A stretch of DNA of 64,000 nucleotides. Origin: Neobacillus sp. DY30. GTDB taxonomy: Bacteria; Bacillota; Bacilli; Bacillales; Cytobacillaceae. The notes below the pieces were generated by a model. The model saw only the letters and a list, made by a program, of their open reading frames with translations, made no database searches and was not told where the DNA came from. The position numbers and the translations under genes are program-made. Position 1 is the stretch's first letter. Each line of letters starts with the position of its first letter. The stretch is from positions 500,001-564,000 of the forward strand of contig NZ_CP126093.1 in assembly GCF_030123065.1 (NCBI RefSeq), in the 5' to 3' direction. This document shows positions 1 to 6,928 of this stretch, piece by piece.

Positions 1-250
1 ATTGAAGGTCACTTTGTTAGTTGCTTCATTCTATGGGAGTATTCGAACAGCGGATGTTGTCTGGGCAATGGGCGATCTAGGAATGGGGACAATGGCATGG
101 ATAAACCTTACCGTAATCCTGCTGCTTGCCAAACCTGCACTCAAAGTATTGAAAGACTATACAAGACAGAGAAAAGCAAACAAAGACCCAGTATTTAAAC
201 CTGCCAAACTCGGAATCGACGGCGCTGAGTTCTGGGAAAAGAAGGCATAG
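1..250 (+). CDS. Alanine/sodium symporter (AgcS family), C-terminal end, cut by window edge
   Basis: Only the last ~82 residues are present; the reading frame is open to the left edge. The fragment has one hydrophobic helix (segment WINLTVILLLAKPAL) followed by a basic cytoplasmic tail ending in FWEKKA, a layout typical of the C-terminus of alanine/glycine:cation symporters (AgcS family). These are membrane carriers that take up alanine or glycine with sodium. The stop codon TAG is at 248-250 and is shared with the start of a REP-like palindrome. The family call rests on pattern recognition of a short piece, so substrate and full length cannot be judged here. Confidence 0.7.
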   Translation, partial: LKVTLLVASFYGSIRTADVVWAMGDLGMGTMAWINLTVILLLAKPALKVLKDYTRQRKANKDPVFKPAKLGIDGAEFWEKKA

Positions 251-272
251 GGACAGGTTCCGTGTCTCGTCC
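248..272. repeat. REP-like palindrome fragment (GGGACAGGTTCC type)
   Basis: The sequence TAGGGACAGGTTCC followed by GTGTCTCGTCC is a diverged single copy of the dispersed palindrome seen next to the RAYT gene at 1091-1130, 2067-2143 and 3021-3109. It starts on the stop codon of the upstream symporter gene. Confidence 0.6.
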
Positions 273-765
273 TTTTAATTTCAGTCCACGTATGTGGAGT
301 GTTTGGCACCATTCATACTAAGGATGGCAACTAACCCTCTGGGAAGTTGCCTTTTGTATGCCAAATAATTGTTCACATAATTGTAGAAAATCTTTAGAAA
401 AGACTAAATTTATTTGAAATGCAATGTGATATTATTTTTCTAATAGGAGGCCGTAAGTGGAAACGAGCCAATCCTTTTAATAACTTCTATATTCCGGCTT
501 TTTTATCCCTCTTTTTCCCTTTGAACAAATGATTTCGAAAATCCTTAATAATTTTAACAACTATTAATTATCCAACAACCCTCTTTATTGAATCTTCACA
601 TTCTTCTACATTTCTCTATTACCGTCCTTAAAGTTTCAATGAATATAACTTAATAAATAATTGAAAGGAGTGATAAGCAATGTAAACTACTTATTATCAT
701 TTAACCTACCTAACGAGAAGTATTCATTTCTAGTTTGAAAATAACTTTTAAAGGAGAATAATCAA
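251..765. other. Gene-poor stretch with a hairpin and degenerate start sites
   Basis: No convincing gene lies here. It contains a terminator-like hairpin (326-357). It also has two good ribosome-binding sites that lead only into abortive frames: AGGAGG before a GTG at 457 with a stop at 478-480, and GAAAGGAG before ATG-TAA at 680-685. The remainder is very AT-rich. It may hold eroded gene remnants, but I see no recognisable protein. Confidence 0.4.
326..357 (+). terminator. Putative rho-independent terminator
   Basis: A 7-bp stem GGCAACT / AGTTGCC (326-332 and 345-351) encloses a 12-nt loop and is followed by TTTT. It would end transcription of the symporter gene upstream. The stem is modest and the T-run short. 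Confidence 0.45.
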
Positions 766-1092
766 ATGGGTCATGATATATCAGGATTTAATAAAGCAGG
801 AGAAGAAATTGCTTATGCACGTTTTAGCATGGGGAATTATAATGCAACCATACTGTACAGTTTACTTGATGCATCAGAGTACTATGCAGGAGTAAGTGGA
901 TCTGGCGGCAGTTCTACCTTTTCAAAACAACAAATTGAAAAGGCTTTGAATGACTACAAGAAATTATATAATGATGATTCAAAATCAAATAGTGAATTCA
1001 TAGATTATGATGAAAAGCAAATCAAGAATTTTATAATAAACTGTTTAGAAACAGCACAAAAAGAAGAGAATGTGAGAGTTTATTTTGGCTAG
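766..1092 (+). CDS. Hypothetical small soluble protein (108 aa)
   Basis: The gene starts at ATG after AAAGGAGAATAATCAA, a good ribosome-binding site. The product is 108 aa, has no signal peptide or membrane segment, and is rich in Tyr, Asn, Asp and Lys. A serine/glycine patch (SGSGGSS) at about residues 44-50 separates an N-terminal part from an acidic, probably helical C-terminal half. I do not recognise a family. Its TAG stop directly abuts a REP-like palindrome at 1091-1130, so the true C-terminus could have been altered by that insertion. No operon partner is present: the upstream region is gene-poor and a RAYT gene follows. Confidence 0.7.
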   Translation: MGHDISGFNKAGEEIAYARFSMGNYNATILYSLLDASEYYAGVSGSGGSSTFSKQQIEKALNDYKKLYNDDSKSNSEFIDYDEKQIKNFIINCLETAQKEENVRVYFG

Positions 1093-1130
1093 ACATAGGT
1101 AGACATAGGGACAGGTTCATGTCCTAGCTA
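1091..1130. repeat. REP-like palindrome upstream of the RAYT gene
   Basis: GACATAGGGACAGGTTCATGTCC carries the same core (CATAGGGACAGGTT) as the palindromes on the other side of the RAYT gene, here in the opposite orientation to the 2114-2143 copy. The inner stem is GGACA/TGTCC. It begins within the stop codon of the 766-1092 gene. Confidence 0.7.
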
Positions 1131-1277
1131 GGAATGGTATTATCTGCAATAAGTAAGGAGACCCCGAGGTATTATATTTTGTTAACCACATGTCTTTTCT
1201 TCCTATTTCAATATTCATTTTGTATCCCATTTCCCGAAAACAAAAGAAACCATATGTAATATTGAGGTGATTCAAAT

Positions 1278-2066
1278 TTGCCAAGAAAGGCAAGAAAAAA
1301 GAGTTGTACCGGTATCTATCACATCATGTTAAGAGGAATTAATAAACAAACGATTTTTGAGCAAGAAGAGGATAAAAGTAGATTCTTGGAGACTATCAAA
1401 AAATATAAAGAGATTTGTAGATTTCATCTTTATGGGTACTGTTTGATGGATAATCATATACATTTATTGGTAAAGGAAACAGAGGAAAGTATATCGCAAA
1501 CGATTAAGAGGATTAGTTCAAGTTATGTGTATTGGTATAATTTAAAATATGAACGAGCTGGGCATCTGTTCCAGGAAAGATTTAAGAGCGAAGGGATTGA
1601 TACTCAAACATCTTTTTTGAGGTGCCTTCGTTATATTCATCAAAATCCTCTAAAGGCAGGATTGGCACAAAACGTCTTTCACAGTCAATGGACAAGCCTT
1701 AATGAATATATCAATGGGAGATTGATGGTAGATATTGATATAGCGTTAAATCTGTTTTCAAACAATCGAAAGACGGCTATACGTCGATTTTCCGAATTTA
1801 TGAATCAATTGAACAACGATCAATTTTTGGAGCATCAGGAAAGAGTTAGATTGACAGACGAAAAAGTGAAGGATTTTCTCATTCATCAAGGAATAAAAAA
1901 CATTAGCGACCTACAACAAATGGAAAGGGAAGATAGAAATGCTGTATTAACGAGAGTCATACAGCAGCGGGGTGTATCAATCCGACAGTTATCTAGAATA
2001 ACAGGGATTTCCAAAGGTGTAATCGAGCGTGTTACAAAAAGAGTGAAAATAGAGGAGCGGCAATGA
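1278..2066 (+). CDS. REP-associated tyrosine transposase (RAYT, Y1/HUH family)
   Basis: The 262-aa product has a Y1_Tnp-type HUH nuclease domain (residues ~1-160). The metal-binding motif is H60-I-H62 within DNHIHLL. The likely catalytic tyrosine is Y119 in RYIHQNP, a stretch characteristic of REP-associated transposases. A C-terminal helix-turn-helix (about residues 233-258, around VSIRQLSRITGISKG) probably recognises DNA. The start is TTG, with GAGGTG 8 nt upstream. RAYTs nick and move REP-type palindromes, and here the gene is bracketed by such palindromes at 1091-1130 and 2067-2143. A 3'-truncated duplicate of the gene end lies at 2969-3019. The gene itself looks intact. Confidence 0.92.
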   Translation: MPRKARKKSCTGIYHIMLRGINKQTIFEQEEDKSRFLETIKKYKEICRFHLYGYCLMDNHIHLLVKETEESISQTIKRISSSYVYWYNLKYERAGHLFQERFKSEGIDTQTSFLRCLRYIHQNPLKAGLAQNVFHSQWTSLNEYINGRLMVDIDIALNLFSNNRKTAIRRFSEFMNQLNNDQFLEHQERVRLTDEKVKDFLIHQGIKNISDLQQMEREDRNAVLTRVIQQRGVSIRQLSRITGISKGVIERVTKRVKIEERQ

Positions 2067-2143
2067 ACATAGGGATAGTAGGGGCAGGGGAACCTGTCCC
2101 TATGTCTTCCCCCCAGGGCAAGGAACCTGTCCCTATGTCCCTC
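2067..2143. repeat. Pair of REP-like palindromes downstream of the RAYT gene
   Basis: The first palindrome (2067-2105) pairs ACATAGGGA with TCCCTATGT around a GGGGCAGGGGAACCTG centre. The second (2114-2143) carries AAGGAACCTGTCCCTATGTCC. The spacing and the CCCCCC tract between them recur at 3021-3109. Convergent genes end on either side, so the structure could also stop transcription. Confidence 0.85.
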
Positions 2144-2146
2144 CCT

Positions 2147-2575
2147 CTATTTTTTATCAGGCCTTTCACGAGGGGTAAAATTAATGATGAAGTACCCAAT
2201 GATTAGAATTAATATGATTAACGCATAAAATAGGGAGTTGATTGGATGTTCATGGTCGACAATAATGACTCGTACCATTGCGGTTATACCAATATAGATG
2301 AAATAACGAATCGGGAAATGGTATTCTTCTTTGAAGTATTTTACAATCATTGAAATAAACTCAAAATATAAAAAGAAAATTAGGATATTGGCCAGGAAAA
2401 GTTTATAGTCATTTTTACCGTTCTCAAGCAAAATCTGAATGAAGATGATTATTTCCTTAATAAGTAAAATGGATAAAATAATACCTAAACATACGAGGGA
2501 CAAATTCAAAAATAATTGTAGAACCCTTGGAATCAAGCACAAAAGTGTATTCATGTCGTTTTTTTTACTAAACAT
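2147..2575 (-). CDS. PsiE-like membrane protein downstream of a SAM riboswitch
   Basis: The 142-aa product has four hydrophobic segments (roughly residues 14-38, 56-78, 87-103 and 113-131) and a short basic C-terminus. The segment YFKEEYHFPIRYFIYIGITA followed by VRVIIVDHEH resembles the phosphate-starvation-inducible PsiE family, whose biochemical role is not established. I chose ATG at 2575 because GAGGT lies 11 nt upstream. A TTG at 2608 extends the frame but has poor spacing. The gene lies on the same strand as, and about 90 nt downstream of, the terminator of a SAM-I riboswitch, so methionine/SAM control is predicted. That is unexpected for a PsiE-like protein. Confidence 0.75.
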   Translation of the reverse strand: MFSKKNDMNTLLCLIPRVLQLFLNLSLVCLGIILSILLIKEIIIFIQILLENGKNDYKLFLANILIFFLYFEFISMIVKYFKEEYHFPIRYFIYIGITAMVRVIIVDHEHPINSLFYALIILILIIGYFIINFTPRERPDKK

Positions 2576-2667
2576 ATATACATACCTACCTCTCAATTCA
2601 AAATACAACTTCCTTTTTGAAATATTCGGTTACCATTTACTCCTTTCATGATTTTTTTTCATTCAGT

Positions 2668-2699
2668 AAAACAAAAACGCACTCTAAAAATGAGTGCGT
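2668..2699 (-). terminator. Expression-platform terminator of the SAM riboswitch
   Basis: An 8-bp stem ACGCACTC / GAGTGCGT (2677-2684 and 2692-2699) is followed on the minus strand by TTTTTGTTTT. It lies just downstream of the aptamer, as in S-box transcription attenuators. Confidence 0.85.
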
Positions 2700-2723
2700 C
2701 ACTGACAAATAAAAAAGTAAGAA

Positions 2724-2826
2724 CTTATCTATCAAGGTATCATCACCCGCAGGAATTAGCACAGTGTCATTGTCAGACCTGTTGCTGAGGTTTCTTTGGG
2801 CCAGTCCCTCCACCTCTCTGGATAAG
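2724..2826 (-). promoter_or_regulatory. SAM-I (S-box) riboswitch aptamer
   Basis: Read on the minus strand, the region begins CTTATCCAGAGAGGTGGAGG, then GACTGGCCC, GAAACCTCAGCAACAGG, GTGCTAATTCCTGC, and closes with GATAAG. These are the conserved blocks of the SAM-I aptamer in the right order, and the P1 helix forms between CTTATC (2826-2821) and GATAAG (2729-2724). Binding of S-adenosylmethionine is expected to favour the terminator at 2668-2699. An open frame across this region (2646-2852) is not a gene. Confidence 0.95.
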
Positions 2827-2842
2827 AAATATTTTTTTATTA

Positions 2843-2871
2843 AATTTAACAACTGACAAGTTAGTTGTCAA
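2843..2871 (-). promoter_or_regulatory. Sigma-A-type promoter for the SAM riboswitch transcript
   Basis: On the minus strand TTGACA (2871-2866) is followed after 17 nt by TAAATT (2848-2843). Transcription would start about 10 nt before the aptamer's P1 helix. Confidence 0.65.
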
Positions 2872-2968
2872 TATCTTTTGTTTATTTAGATATTTCAGAA
2901 ATAATTACAGGACATCTTCATCCGCCGTTCCACTTGATCATTGTCCGGCCTTTCAAACAAAACGCGTT

Positions 2969-3109
2969 CAAAGGTGTAATCGAGCGTGTTACAAAAAGAG
3001 TGGAAATAGAGGAGCGGTAATTTACATAGGGATACATAGGGGCAGGGTACCTGTCCCTATGTATCCTCGGTCTTCCCCCCGGGGCAAGGAACCTGTCCCT
3101 ATGTCCCTC
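2969..3109. repeat. Truncated second copy of the RAYT 3' end plus its two palindromes
   Basis: Positions 2969-3019 repeat 2012-2065, the last ~17 codons of the RAYT gene, with few changes; GAGGAGCGG is followed by TAA instead of CAATGA. The copy continues through both REP-like palindromes (3021-3066 and 3080-3109). Only the gene end survives; nothing upstream of 2969 matches the rest of the transposase. The copy ends directly against the -35 box of the ribose operon. Confidence 0.85.
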
Positions 3110-3138
3110 TTGCATTCGAAATAGTAGTATGCTACTAT
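3110..3138 (+). promoter_or_regulatory. Ribose operon promoter
   Basis: TTGCAT (3110-3115), 17-nt spacer, TACTAT (3133-3138). The operator follows at once, so the transcription start falls inside it. A 7-bp inverted repeat (ATAGTAG/CTACTAT, 3121-3138) overlaps the -10 box. Confidence 0.7.
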
Positions 3139-3139
3139 A

Positions 3140-3157
3140 TGTGTAACCGGTTACACA
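3140..3157. promoter_or_regulatory. Ribose operator O1 (RbsR and/or CcpA cre site)
   Basis: TGTGTAACCGGTTACACA is a perfect 18-bp palindrome right after the -10 box. Its inner 14-mer fits the catabolite-responsive element consensus TGWAANCGNTNWCA at every fixed position, so CcpA as well as RbsR may bind. A copy with one mismatch lies inside rbsK (4399-4416). Confidence 0.85.
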
Positions 3158-3171
3158 CAAGAGGTGAATAA

Positions 3172-4158
3172 ATGGTTACAATACGTGATGTTGCAAAAAA
3201 AGCTGGAGTATCTGTGGCGACCGTTTCGAGAGTATTAAATAATAAAGGTTATTCACATGAAGATACTAGGAAGCTAGTGAACGATGCCATTAAAGAATTA
3301 AACTATAAACCAAATGAAGTGGCAAGATCTCTTTTTAAGAAAAAGTCTAGATTAATTGGATTATTGCTGCCCGATATCCGAAATCCCTTCTTTCCTGAGC
3401 TGGCTCGCGGAGTAGAGGATGAAATACAAGAACAAGGACTCCATTTAATTATTGGAAATGCTGATGAGAAACCTGAAAAAGAAATAGACTATATACAAAC
3501 GTTTAAACAAAATAATGTGATAGGAATTATCTCGTCAACAAATCAAGCTGAAACAGAACTTTATGAAAACTTATCTATTCCTGTCGTATTTCTAGATCGT
3601 ATCACAAATAATCATCCTTCCGTTTATGCAGATGGATTGGATGGGGGAAGAAGAGCAGCACGTGAAATAATTAAAAGGGGAAGTAAGCGAATTGCCTTAC
3701 TTCGAGGTCCTATTGAAGTAAGGACAGCACAAGACAGATTCAAAGGTGCTGTGGAAGAGCTATGTAATGCTAACGTGGATTTCCAAGTTATTAGGTCGTC
3801 GTTTAGTTTTCATGATGCAGAAAAAGTAGCGAAAACATTATTTGAAAATTTTCCAGAAACAGATGGAGTCATTGCCAGCAACGATCTTAGTGCAGCCGCC
3901 ATATTACATGAGGCACTGCGATTAGGAAGATCTATTCCAGACGACTTACAAATAATCGGGTATGATGATATACCACTTAGTAAGCTGCTATTTCCGCCGC
4001 TATCCACTATTAGACAGCCTGCCTACGATATGGGAAGGGAAGCAGCAAAATTATTAATAAAAATTATTGAAAAACAACCGTTAGAACAAAAGAATATCCG
4101 TTTGCCTGTTTCATTTATAGAGAGGCAGACGACAAGAAAGGTTGAGAAAAATGGTTAA
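3172..4158 (+). CDS. rbsR: RbsR, LacI-family repressor of the ribose operon
   Basis: The 328-aa product has an N-terminal LacI helix-turn-helix (VTIRDVAKKAGVSVATVSRV, residues 2-21) with the hinge region to about residue 58. A periplasmic-binding-protein-like effector domain follows. It is expected to repress the rbs operon and to be released when ribose is available. It is the first gene of the operon and overlaps rbsK by 8 nt. The ATG follows GAGGTG by 7 nt. Operator O1 overlaps the transcription start just upstream, implying autoregulation. Length and layout match rbsR of Bacillus. Confidence 0.95.
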   Translation: MVTIRDVAKKAGVSVATVSRVLNNKGYSHEDTRKLVNDAIKELNYKPNEVARSLFKKKSRLIGLLLPDIRNPFFPELARGVEDEIQEQGLHLIIGNADEKPEKEIDYIQTFKQNNVIGIISSTNQAETELYENLSIPVVFLDRITNNHPSVYADGLDGGRRAAREIIKRGSKRIALLRGPIEVRTAQDRFKGAVEELCNANVDFQVIRSSFSFHDAEKVAKTLFENFPETDGVIASNDLSAAAILHEALRLGRSIPDDLQIIGYDDIPLSKLLFPPLSTIRQPAYDMGREAAKLLIKIIEKQPLEQKNIRLPVSFIERQTTRKVEKNG

Positions 4159-5029
4159 AATGACGATAATTGGCAGTTCCTCAATGGATTTGGTTGTAAC
4201 CGCTTTAAAGCGGCCAAACAAAGGAGAAACGATTATGGGGGAGAGCTTTAAGACAGTCCCTGGCGGCAAAGGAGCTAACCAGGCTGTCGCAGCTGCCAGG
4301 CTTGGTGCTGAAGTGTACATGGTGGGATGTGTGGGAAATGATGGATTTGGTGAAGAAATAGTTAACAATTTCATTTCAAATGGTGTTATTACAACCTATG
4401 TGAAACCGGTTACACATTCGGAGACCGGAACAGCACATATTACCCTTGCCGAGGGCGATAACAGCATTATTGTGGTGAAAGGTGCTAATAATTATGTCAC
4501 GCCAGATCTTGTTGAAAAAGCATTGGACGTAATACTTGAATCAGATATCGTATTAATCCAGCAGGAAATTCCTGAGGAAACAGTGGAATACGTAACGGAA
4601 ATTTGTTTTACAAACAATGTGCCCTTATTACTAAATCCGGCACCAGCCAGACCTATTAGCAAAACTGTGATTGAAAAGGCCGCTTATATTACACCAAATG
4701 AATGGGAAGCTTCTGTTCTTTTTGAAAACAAGGATATCCATGAAGCTTTAAAAGAGTTTCCAAATAAATTATTGATTACAGAAGGTAAAAACGGAGTCCG
4801 TTATTTTGATGGTAAGAATGAGGTACTTGTCCCGGCTTACGTTGTGGAGGCAGTCGACACAACTGGTGCTGGAGATACTTTTAATGCAGCATTTGCAGTT
4901 GCCGTAGCTGAGGGAAAAAGCATAAAAGATAGCATTCGTTTTGCTAACCGAGCTGCGTCATTGTCTGTAACAAAATTTGGGGCACAGGGTGGTATGCCAA
5001 CAAGAGAAGAAGTCGAAGGGAGTTTATAG
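4151..5029 (+). CDS. rbsK: Ribokinase
   Basis: Phosphorylates D-ribose to ribose 5-phosphate with ATP after import. PfkB-family landmarks are present: the N-terminal GGKGANQAVAAARLG substrate region (about residues 37-51) and the C-terminal DTTGAGDTFNAAFA motif with the catalytic aspartate (GAGD). I chose ATG 4151 over the TTG at 4142: it gives a normal 292-aa protein and has AAAGG about 9 nt upstream, overlapping the end of rbsR. An 18-bp near-copy of the operon's operator lies within the gene at 4399-4416, encoding V-K-P-V-T. Confidence 0.95.
   Translation: MVKMTIIGSSSMDLVVTALKRPNKGETIMGESFKTVPGGKGANQAVAAARLGAEVYMVGCVGNDGFGEEIVNNFISNGVITTYVKPVTHSETGTAHITLAEGDNSIIVVKGANNYVTPDLVEKALDVILESDIVLIQQEIPEETVEYVTEICFTNNVPLLLNPAPARPISKTVIEKAAYITPNEWEASVLFENKDIHEALKEFPNKLLITEGKNGVRYFDGKNEVLVPAYVVEAVDTTGAGDTFNAAFAVAVAEGKSIKDSIRFANRAASLSVTKFGAQGGMPTREEVEGSL
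4399..4416. promoter_or_regulatory. Intragenic second ribose operator O2 / cre-like site
   Basis: TGTGAAACCGGTTACACA inside rbsK matches operator O1 (3140-3157) at 17 of 18 positions. Its inner 14-mer also fits the cre consensus. The centres lie 1259 bp apart. Confidence 0.6.
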
Positions 5030-5032
5030 AAA

Positions 5033-5428
5033 ATGAAACGTTATGGAATATTAAACAGCCATATATCTAAGGTATTAGCTGATTTTGGTCATACCGATTA
5101 TATTGTGATAGCAGACGCTGGTTTGCCCATTCCAGAGGGAGTTAAAAAGATTGATTTAGCAGTCAAAACGGGCATGCCCTCATTTATAGATGTAGTGAAT
5201 GCTGTTGAAGAGGATATGGTTATTGAAAAAGTAATGATTGCCTCTGAAATAGAAGAAGGAAATCCTAAACATGCTGACTATTTAAAAGAGAAATTCGCTG
5301 ATAAGGAAATAGAACAGGTATCCCATGAGGAGTTTAAACAATTAACAAAACAGGCTAAAGCAGTAATTCGTACAGGTGAAATTACTCCATATGCAAACTG
5401 TATTTTACAATCTGGCGTATTTTTCTAA
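5033..5428 (+). CDS. rbsD: D-ribose pyranase
   Basis: Interconverts the pyranose and furanose forms of D-ribose so that ribokinase receives its substrate. The 131-aa sequence shows the family pattern: N-terminal [22 protein letters not shown] with the catalytic His (H20 in GHTD), the DAGLPIP loop, and a C-terminal [17 protein letters not shown] signature. It starts 3 nt after rbsK, in the usual rbsRKDACB order. Full length, with no anomalies. Confidence 0.95.
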   Translation: MKRYGILNSHISKVLADFGHTDYIVIADAGLPIPEGVKKIDLAVKTGMPSFIDVVNAVEEDMVIEKVMIASEIEEGNPKHADYLKEKFADKEIEQVSHEEFKQLTKQAKAVIRTGEITPYANCILQSGVFF

Positions 5429-5445
5429 AGGATGAGGTGATAAAC

Positions 5446-6927
5446 ATGCGGATTACGATGAAAAATATACACAAAGCATTTGGGAGCAATCAAGTTTTAA
5501 CAGGTGTTGATTTTGATTTATTAGATGGCGAAGTACATGCACTAATGGGGGAAAATGGTGCAGGGAAATCAACGATGATGAATGTACTTACTGGACTTCA
5601 TGCTCGTGATTCAGGAACCATCATAATTGATGGGAAAGAAACTTATTTTAAGAACCCGAAAGAAGCGGAGCAAAGCGGAATTACCTTTATTCATCAGGAA
5701 TTGAATATATGGCCTGATATGACGGTTTTAGAAAACTTATTTATTGGCAAGGAACTAAAAAATTCTTTTGGGCTTTTAAAAACAGCTGAAATGAAAGCGT
5801 TGGCAAAAAAACAGTTTGATAGATTAGCAGTATCGATTCCGTTAGATAAAGAAGCCGGAAGTTGTTCTGTCGGAGAGCAGCAAATGATTGAGATTGCTAA
5901 AGCTTTAATGACAGAAGCAAAAGTGATCATTATGGATGAACCAACTGCTGCACTGACTGAGAGGGAAATCAGCAAACTTTTTGATGTTATTTCTTCATTA
6001 AAAAAAGCTGGTGTATCGATTGTCTATATTTCTCACCGGATGGAGGAGATTTTTGCCATCTGTGACAGAATTACCGTCATGCGTGATGGGAAAACCGTTG
6101 ATACAAAGGCGATTCCTGAAACCAATTTCGATGAAGTTGTCAGGAAAATGGTTGGCAGGGAATTAACAGACCGTTTTCCTAAACGGAATCCGAACCCAGG
6201 AGAAACCGTTCTTCAGGTAAAAGGCTTAACAAAAAAGGGACATTTTGAAAATGTGAATTTTTCTGTTCGTGCTGGTGAAATTGTCGGGGTGTCAGGCCTG
6301 ATGGGAGCCGGCAGAACAGAAATCATGAGGGCAATCTTTGGCCTTGATTCATTCGATGGCGGTGAAATTTGGTTGAAAGGAAAGAAAGTGACAATCAAAA
6401 CACCTGAACAGGCTGTCAAGGCAGGAATCGGATTTATTACAGAGGATCGCAAAGATGAGGGATTAATCCTGGATTTCTCAATAAGAGAAAATATGGTTTT
6501 GCCCACCCTCTATAGCTTCGCACCTAAAGGAATCATCAATGAAAAAAGTGAGACAGATTTTGTTACTATGCTAATCAAACGCTTGACAGTAAAAACGGAA
6601 TCGCCCGATATTGCCGTTGGAAAGCTATCAGGGGGAAATCAGCAAAAAGTGGTCATTGCCAAGTGGGTCGGAATAGGTCCAAAATTACTGATTTTGGATG
6701 AACCAACTAGAGGAGTAGATGTTGGGGCGAAGAGAGAAATTTATGAATTAATGAATGAATTAACAGATCGGGGTGTAGCAATCATTATGGTATCTTCCGA
6801 ATTGCCTGAGGTCCTGGGAATGAGTGATCGAATTCTCGTCGTTCATGAAGGAAAAGTAAATGGTGAAATATTGCAAAGCGATGCTACCCAAGAAAAAATT
6901 ATGACAATGGCAACAGGAGGTCAGTGA
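5446..6927 (+). CDS. rbsA: Ribose ABC transporter ATPase
   Basis: Energy-coupling subunit with two fused ABC domains. The first half has Walker [10 protein letters not shown] (about residues 36-44), signature [15 protein letters not shown] and Walker [12 protein letters not shown]. The second half has the degenerate GLMGAGRTE in place of Walker A, then [14 protein letters not shown] and [14 protein letters not shown]. Only the first site is likely to be fully catalytic, as is usual for RbsA-type proteins. I chose ATG 5446 (GATGAGGTG upstream, spacing 6) over GTG 5437. It pairs with RbsC in the membrane and ends 1 nt before rbsC. Confidence 0.95.
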   Translation: MRITMKNIHKAFGSNQVLTGVDFDLLDGEVHALMGENGAGKSTMMNVLTGLHARDSGTIIIDGKETYFKNPKEAEQSGITFIHQELNIWPDMTVLENLFIGKELKNSFGLLKTAEMKALAKKQFDRLAVSIPLDKEAGSCSVGEQQMIEIAKALMTEAKVIIMDEPTAALTEREISKLFDVISSLKKAGVSIVYISHRMEEIFAICDRITVMRDGKTVDTKAIPETNFDEVVRKMVGRELTDRFPKRNPNPGETVLQVKGLTKKGHFENVNFSVRAGEIVGVSGLMGAGRTEIMRAIFGLDSFDGGEIWLKGKKVTIKTPEQAVKAGIGFITEDRKDEGLILDFSIRENMVLPTLYSFAPKGIINEKSETDFVTMLIKRLTVKTESPDIAVGKLSGGNQQKVVIAKWVGIGPKLLILDEPTRGVDVGAKREIYELMNELTDRGVAIIMVSSELPEVLGMSDRILVVHEGKVNGEILQSDATQEKIMTMATGGQ

Positions 6928-6928
6928 G

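Noticed and set aside
2646..2852. 68-residue minus-strand open frame
   Set aside because: It coincides with the SAM-I riboswitch and its terminator, which explain the sequence conservation; no ribosome-binding site.
2918..3160. 80-residue minus-strand open frame across the truncated RAYT copy
   Set aside because: It runs through REP palindromes and the rbs promoter/operator; no coding features.
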